A DNA stretch of 64,000 nt from Ascaphus truei (lineage: Eukaryota; Chordata; Amphibia; Anura; Ascaphidae), in assembly GCA_036426205.1 (NCBI GenBank), contig CM071579.1, positions 18,757,040-18,821,039 on the forward strand, read 5' to 3'. Position 1 is the stretch's first letter. The number at the start of each line of letters is the position of its first letter. Of the stretch, positions 59,452 through 64,000 are shown piece by piece. The notes beneath the pieces were generated by a model. It saw nothing but the letters and a program-made list of their open reading frames with translations, did no database searches and was not told the DNA's origin. The position numbers were made by a program, and so were the translations under genes.

Positions 59452-60725
59452 GGAATGAAAGGAAGAAGAGAAAGAGGGCGAAAAGAAGAAAGAGAAAGAA
59501 GAAAGAAAAGAATCCCTCCTCCCCATCCCAGCGCCCTGTTCCAGCTCCCTCCTCCCTACCCCAGCTCCCTACCCCAGCGCCCTTTTCCAGCTCCCTTCCT
59601 CCCTAATCCCACCCCGACGCCCACTCCCTTTTCCATCTCCCTCCTCCCTACTCCCCGCATCCCTCCCCCACTCCCTTCCAGATACTCGCTCAGCTCCCAG
59701 CCTCCCTCCTCCGACTCTCACTCCTCCCAGCTCCCTCCTCCCGCTCCCATTCTCACTTCCCCACCTCCCTCCTCCCTCCTCCCCAGTCGCCCTCCTCCCT
59801 CCTCCAGCTCCTCCTGCCCAGCGTCCCTCCCGCCCCTCACGTCCCCTCCTCCCTCCTCCCAGCTCCATCCTCCACCATCCATCCTCCTCGCTCACTTCCC
59901 CTCCTCCCAGCCTCCCCTCCGTCCTCCCTCCTCCCAGCTCCCTCCCCCCTCCTCCCAGCTCCCTCCTCCCGCTCCCTCCTCCAGCTCACTTCTCCCTCCT
60001 CCCTCCCGCCTCACTCCTCCCACTCCCTTTTCAGCTCCCTCCTCCCGCCCCCTTCCCTCTCCCTCCTCCCAGCGCTCCCCACCTCCTTTCCCTCCCTCCC
60101 TCCCAGCTCCCCCTCCCGCTCCCTCCTCCCTCCTCCCAGCTCCCAGCTCCCTCCTCCCAACTCCCAGTCCTTCCCCTCCGCTCCCTCCTCCCAGCTCCCG
60201 CCTCCCTCCTCCCATGCTCCCTCCTCCCCGTTCCTCTCCAACTACTCCCCTCCCACTCCTCCTCCCACTCCCTCCTCCCAGCGCCCTTCCGCCACTTCCC
60301 TCCTCCCCAGCTCACTTCTCCCCGCCTCCTCCTCCCAGCGCCTCCTTCCCCCTCCCAGCTGCCCTTTATCCACGCCCTCGCTCCCATCCCCAGCTCTCCT
60401 CCCAGCTCACTTCTCCCCGCCTCCCACCCTCCCTCCTCCCAGCTCCCTCCTTCCCCCCTCCCAGCTCCCTCCTCCCAGCTCCCTCCTCCCTCCGTCCCCC
60501 GACCCACTCACTTCTCCCTCCCGCCTTCCCTACTACTCCCATCTCCCTCCTCCCGCCTCCCAGCTCCCTTTTCCAGCTCCCTCCTCCCGCCTCCCAGCTC
60601 CCTTTTCCAGCTCCCTCCTCCCGCCTCCCTCCTCCTGCCTCCCAGCTCCCTTTTCCAGCTCCCTCCTCCCAGCTCCCTCCTCCCTCCTCCCTCCTCCCAG
60701 CTCCCTTTCTCCAGCTCCTTTCTGC
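59220..60725 (+). repeat. Homopyrimidine tract, CCTCCCTCCTCCCAGCT-like minisatellite
   Basis: About 1.2 kb (59515-60725) of almost uninterrupted C/T with CCCAGCTCCCTCCTC as the core unit, preceded by C/T (59235-59310) and A-rich (59310-59515) stretches including a long A run. The 452-residue Pro/Ser/Leu frame here and the Gly/Arg/Glu frames opposite are artefacts. Confidence 0.97.
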
Positions 60726-60861
60726 AGTTGGGCAGAGGTTGGATCCCAGCGCCGACAGGAGGAAGAGTATGGCAGACAGTAACCACCGGGCTGCTGCATG
60801 GGGACCTGGGTAGCCGCAGCACCGGCCCACCGCAACCTATACAGGTCCCTAAGCATGTGCC

Positions 60862-61020
60862 TTGTGGGTAATGCGGTACTGGGCCTGGGGCAGCAGACAG
60901 AGAGACATATTGGGATCTTCTTGATAGATAAGAGTGAAACCAGTTTAGAGCGTGAGGTTCAATTCCAGAGCACTGAAGCTTATTTAACACGATTGTGTGG
61001 TCAACCGTATCGATAACCGT
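60862..61020 (-). pseudogene. LINE reverse transcriptase fragment
   Basis: The minus strand encodes DTVDHTIVLNKLQCSG and HALNWFHSYLSRRSQYVSLS, the segment after RT motif A in the LINE family at 8.7 kb. Both sides are truncated. Confidence 0.8.
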
Positions 61021-61445
61021 TTCACCAGCCAACTGCCCATGATCCGCGCTGGATCTCATTGAATATTTTTAAGGCTTTCAGTTCGGTGGAAGGATTTGGG
61101 CAAAACCCAGATTACAATGGACAATTTAAAAATAATTTTAAAAAAATAATAGTAACTTTAAAACATTTAAATATTAAGTTGGGAATGTGCACATGTTTAC
61201 AAGGTAAGGGAGGGGGGGTGTGTTGTCTCTTACCTTCTCCGGACTTTGGGTCGTATAGAGATTGGTCTGCAGTTGGAAACCATGTTTTGTTTCACCGCTT
61301 GTGAAAATTGGGAGGGTAAACTTTCCAGGCTTTCGAGAAATGGCGAGATAACAGAAAGCGTTCATTGAGGAGGTTTAGTAATAACAGGGCCCGGAGACAT
61401 AGGAACTGTAGATGCAATTGGTCCGGCCCACATTGGTTGTTTCAT

Positions 61446-61784
61446 TTAAAGCAGCAAAACCCCATGCACAACATTTTTTTTTTGTCCTAGGATTAAAGCC
61501 GGGCGTCTCCGGAGCTGAACTGGGTTAATTTCAGCTCCGGGGACCCCCTGCTTCCAGAGATACTTGGCTCCGTAGTGGGCGTCGGTATCCCTGTAGAGTT
61601 TCAAAAGACCAGGTCTCGTGGGACAATAGGAAACCGCAAGGACTGACGTCACCCGCTACGGAGCTAAGTATCTCGGAAGCAGGGCGACCCAGAGCTAAAA
61701 TGTAATACCAGTCAGCCCCGGAGACCCCGTACTTCAATTCTAGAACAACAACAAAATGTGGCGTGAGGTGTTTTGCTGCATTAA
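61446..61784. mobile_element. TTAA-flanked MITE with CTCCGGAGCTGAA palindrome
   Basis: Ends TTAAAGCAGCAAAACCCCAT and GGTGTTTTGCTGCATTAA. The interior has GTCTCCGGAGCTGAACTG and its inverse plus ACAATAGGAAACC at the centre, as in the element at 21.85-22.50 kb. Confidence 0.7.
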
Positions 61785-63230
61785 GTGTTAGGGGCTCCTG
61801 TACACTCTCATCTTCTGACACATGGTATAAATTGGGATTTGTAAGCACAGGAGGGGAGGCTGATACAGGCGTATTATAGTCACAGTTGTCTTTTGATAAG
61901 TGTAGCCCCCTTTCCCGGGTGACTACGTGTGGTGCTTTACCTAATGTGTCACAGGAGGCCTGATCCTCCGCTGCAGGGAGCCTGGGGTGTAGGTAACATG
62001 TATGCTACAGCGCCTCCACCTGGGAAGGCGCCTCACACAGTGAAACAGCCCCTCCCAAGACAATATACCCAGTAATACACACCTGTGTGGTATAACAATA
62101 TTTACTGGACAAATACTTATAACACAGAATGCAATACAACATACGTATATAGACATAGGCCCGCAGAGTATCTCCACAGTACTTGGGTGCAGGGGCACCA
62201 GTGTCCCAGTGTCCAACCCACATTTGTCACTCCCACCCCAAGTGTGTGTGACAGGGCTGCCCACAGTAGGTGTGTTATCGTTGGTGCACTACTTGGGATG
62301 GGATACTTGCCAGGTGCTCCAGCACCTGACACCACCAACTGATGAAAGGGGGTCCGCCTGGTCCCACGCCATCGCCATCATCGACGGCGCCACCTCTATG
62401 TGGGGTGGACTCCCGCTGGGTGTCCCACCGTGAAGAGTCTTTGTCTTGTGGTGGTGGTCTGGTCCCAGATCACAGGCCGCAATCACTGTGCGGCGTTGCT
62501 GCTGTGTCCCTGACACTACACACACTACAGGGGCAATGTCCCTATCTAGAGGGGATGTCCCTGAAGTAACCACAATCTTATGGTGTCTCAGGGCATACCT
62601 GGGCCGTAAAGGGTGGGCAAACTAGGCCTAGTCCAGGGAAGTACAGCTCCCTGGACACTACCTACTTGTTCCTGCTCCTCCTCCACAACTGGCGTGGTCT
62701 CTTTAGCATGCCAAATGTATCTTTCATGGTTCTCGGGGCACTGCAGCCCTATTGGCTGTATTACCCCATGTGTGCTGCAGCCCCTGAGGCTGCTGGGACT
62801 TGTAGTTCCCCTGCAGATCTATTCTGTAATGGCCGTCGTTCCTGCTTGCTACTGTGCATGCGCGCATCCTATAATTGCTGCCGCAACCTCGGGTGCCACT
62901 GCGCATGCGCAAGTCTCTCAATGCGCATGCGCGACTTTAAAGATGGCAGCCCCCGCTAGCCGGGTGCACCGCGGAGCCACCAGAGCTCCCTGCTGCCTCA
63001 CCCCTGCACAGCGTCGGGTCTGCCTGCCCTGCCAGAAGCACCCGTGCTATCCGTGCTGCAGTGAAGGTGAGCGGGGGGCCAAACCCAGAGGGAGACCTGG
63101 CCACATAAGAAGTATCACTTCCCACAAAGTACTACTTGAAACGCGTTGGCAATGGCTGTGCGACAAAATAGCATTACCATTTTTGATACTTATATTAGGA
63201 ACGGAGGGGGGCAGATGAGGGGAGAACCTT
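61785..63230. other. GC-rich region with NRF1-like sites, unassigned
   Basis: No gene that I recognise. Three GCGCATGCGC-type sites lie at 62855-62935, followed by AAAGATGGCAGCC (YY1-like). A GGGACTTGTAGTTCCC motif is near 62800. The block shares CCCTATTGGCTG with the 10.06 kb block in inverse orientation, which suggests a common repeat. The 201-residue frame at 62613-63218 has no features I know. Confidence 0.45.
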
Positions 63231-64000
63231 CACTACACCAGCATAGGTAAATTAACTAGGTATAACTTAGCAGTAAAGGGGCGCTACCAGGGGGGCAAAG
63301 ATAATTGAACACAAAAATGTAGCTAGAGAGAACGTGATTCCTCTTATTGGTGCACACCCTAATTACCCAATCATAAAGGGTGTCTTGGAAGTAGCTTGTT
63401 CTAATGCAATGTTGAAATCATGTGTGAACGTATATAAATATCCAAAAAAACAGGAGGGAAAAGCGCACACACCCTAATGTATTACCATAAAAAATGAACA
63501 ATTTATTAAAAGGGAGGGGAGACAAGTGTCCACTTACAAGAATAACAATAAACAGGAGCATAGAAATAAAACCCGGCAACCGCCCTGATACTCCGCCGTC
63601 AGCTCAAGGGATCCCACGGACCTGTATCTCAGTGTGCCGACATCCAGATTGGAACAGTTCTGTCCTGATAGGCGTCCATGTGATTACGCGCACGCTGACG
63701 GGATATTCGGCGCCCTTGTTGGAAGTTCAGTCTGTGATCAGCTACTAGCAGGAGATCCTCGTGCACGGCTCGGCGTCGCTTACCAAGGCAGCATGATGAC
63801 ACAGATAGCCCTACGCGTTTCGTCTCATACAATCTAGTAACAGTCACTTATAATAATAAGGTGTTGTTACTAGAGATATGTGCTCCCCACTATGTCAAAC
63901 AGTGAGAAATATAAACATCCAACTGATCGCTTTAGGGTGAACTAACATAAAATGCTGTAGTCTAAGCTAACTGTGACATAAAAATAGCTAAGAGGTCTGT
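63231..64000. mobile_element. Part of a fold-back-like repeat
   Basis: Contains AATGAACAATTTATTAAAAG, a GC-rich middle and CCTACGCGTTTCGTCTCAT (63800-63830), an arrangement like that of the fold-back element at 18.6-20.5 kb. The element runs off the right edge. Confidence 0.4.

Noticed and set aside
59455..60813. 452-residue Pro/Ser/Leu-rich open frame and Gly/Arg/Glu frames on the other strand
   Set aside because: Translation of a homopyrimidine tandem array; no start context, domains or splice signals.
62613..63218. 201-residue plus-strand frame
   Set aside because: No known motif; the region looks repeat-derived and includes NRF1-like sites and a shared repeat word.

Overview
This is a stretch of vertebrate nuclear DNA, most likely from an anuran amphibian. 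That assignment rests on one clearly vertebrate split gene and on the repeats: short palindromic DNA transposons with TTA or TTAA targets, L2/CR1-type LINEs with (ATAAATAA) tails, tRNA-derived SINEs, Tc1 and hAT relics, long fold-back elements, and many (CA)n and other tandem repeats. There are no operons, CRISPR arrays or bacterial features. Most of the window is intron and repeat.

One protein-coding gene is well supported, on the minus strand, and it covers most of the window. Seven exons were found by combining splice signals, reading phase and similarity to a known family. Exon 1 (53803-53710) encodes a signal peptide. Exon 2 (18003-14470) is a single 3.5 kb Ser/Thr-rich, mucin-like exon. 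Exons 3-7 (11912-11776, 6396-6183, 5273-5152, 1576-1414, 566-507) encode the folded membrane-proximal ectodomain. All joins keep phase, giving 1441 codons plus one base. The folded part resembles the KIAA1549 family and looks closest to KIAA1549L, for example in VGYYL-x2-PPL-x-IAE and WVIT. The rest of the ectodomain, the transmembrane segment and the cytoplasmic tail lie beyond the left edge.

Layout. 1-14.5 kb: 3' exons with short MITEs, a degenerate L2/CR1-type LINE (7.4-9.7 kb) and a GC-rich repeat-like block (9.7-10.55 kb). 14.5-18.0 kb: the mucin exon. 18.0-53.7 kb: intron 1 (35.7 kb), with a 1.9 kb fold-back, nested hAT/SINE/Tigger-like insertions, paired TTA MITEs, an exact inverted repeat around a 54-base assembly gap, a Tc1 pseudogene, a LINE fragment, a second fold-back, three large tandem arrays and a CpG-rich promoter-like island at 50.3-50.9 kb. 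53.7-54.0 kb: exon 1 and its probable promoter. 54.4-60.7 kb: a 34-bp array, a 25-bp array and a homopyrimidine tract, immediately upstream of the gene. 60.8-64 kb: a LINE scrap, a TTAA MITE and GC-rich sequence with NRF1-like sites.

I found no undescribed biological system. The strongest observations are the gene model itself, a GC-AG intron, a phase-preserving duplication in the mucin exon, several clean nested-transposon histories, the palindrome around the gap, and the dense tandem arrays just upstream of exon 1. Family names of repeats are from memory and were not checked against a library.
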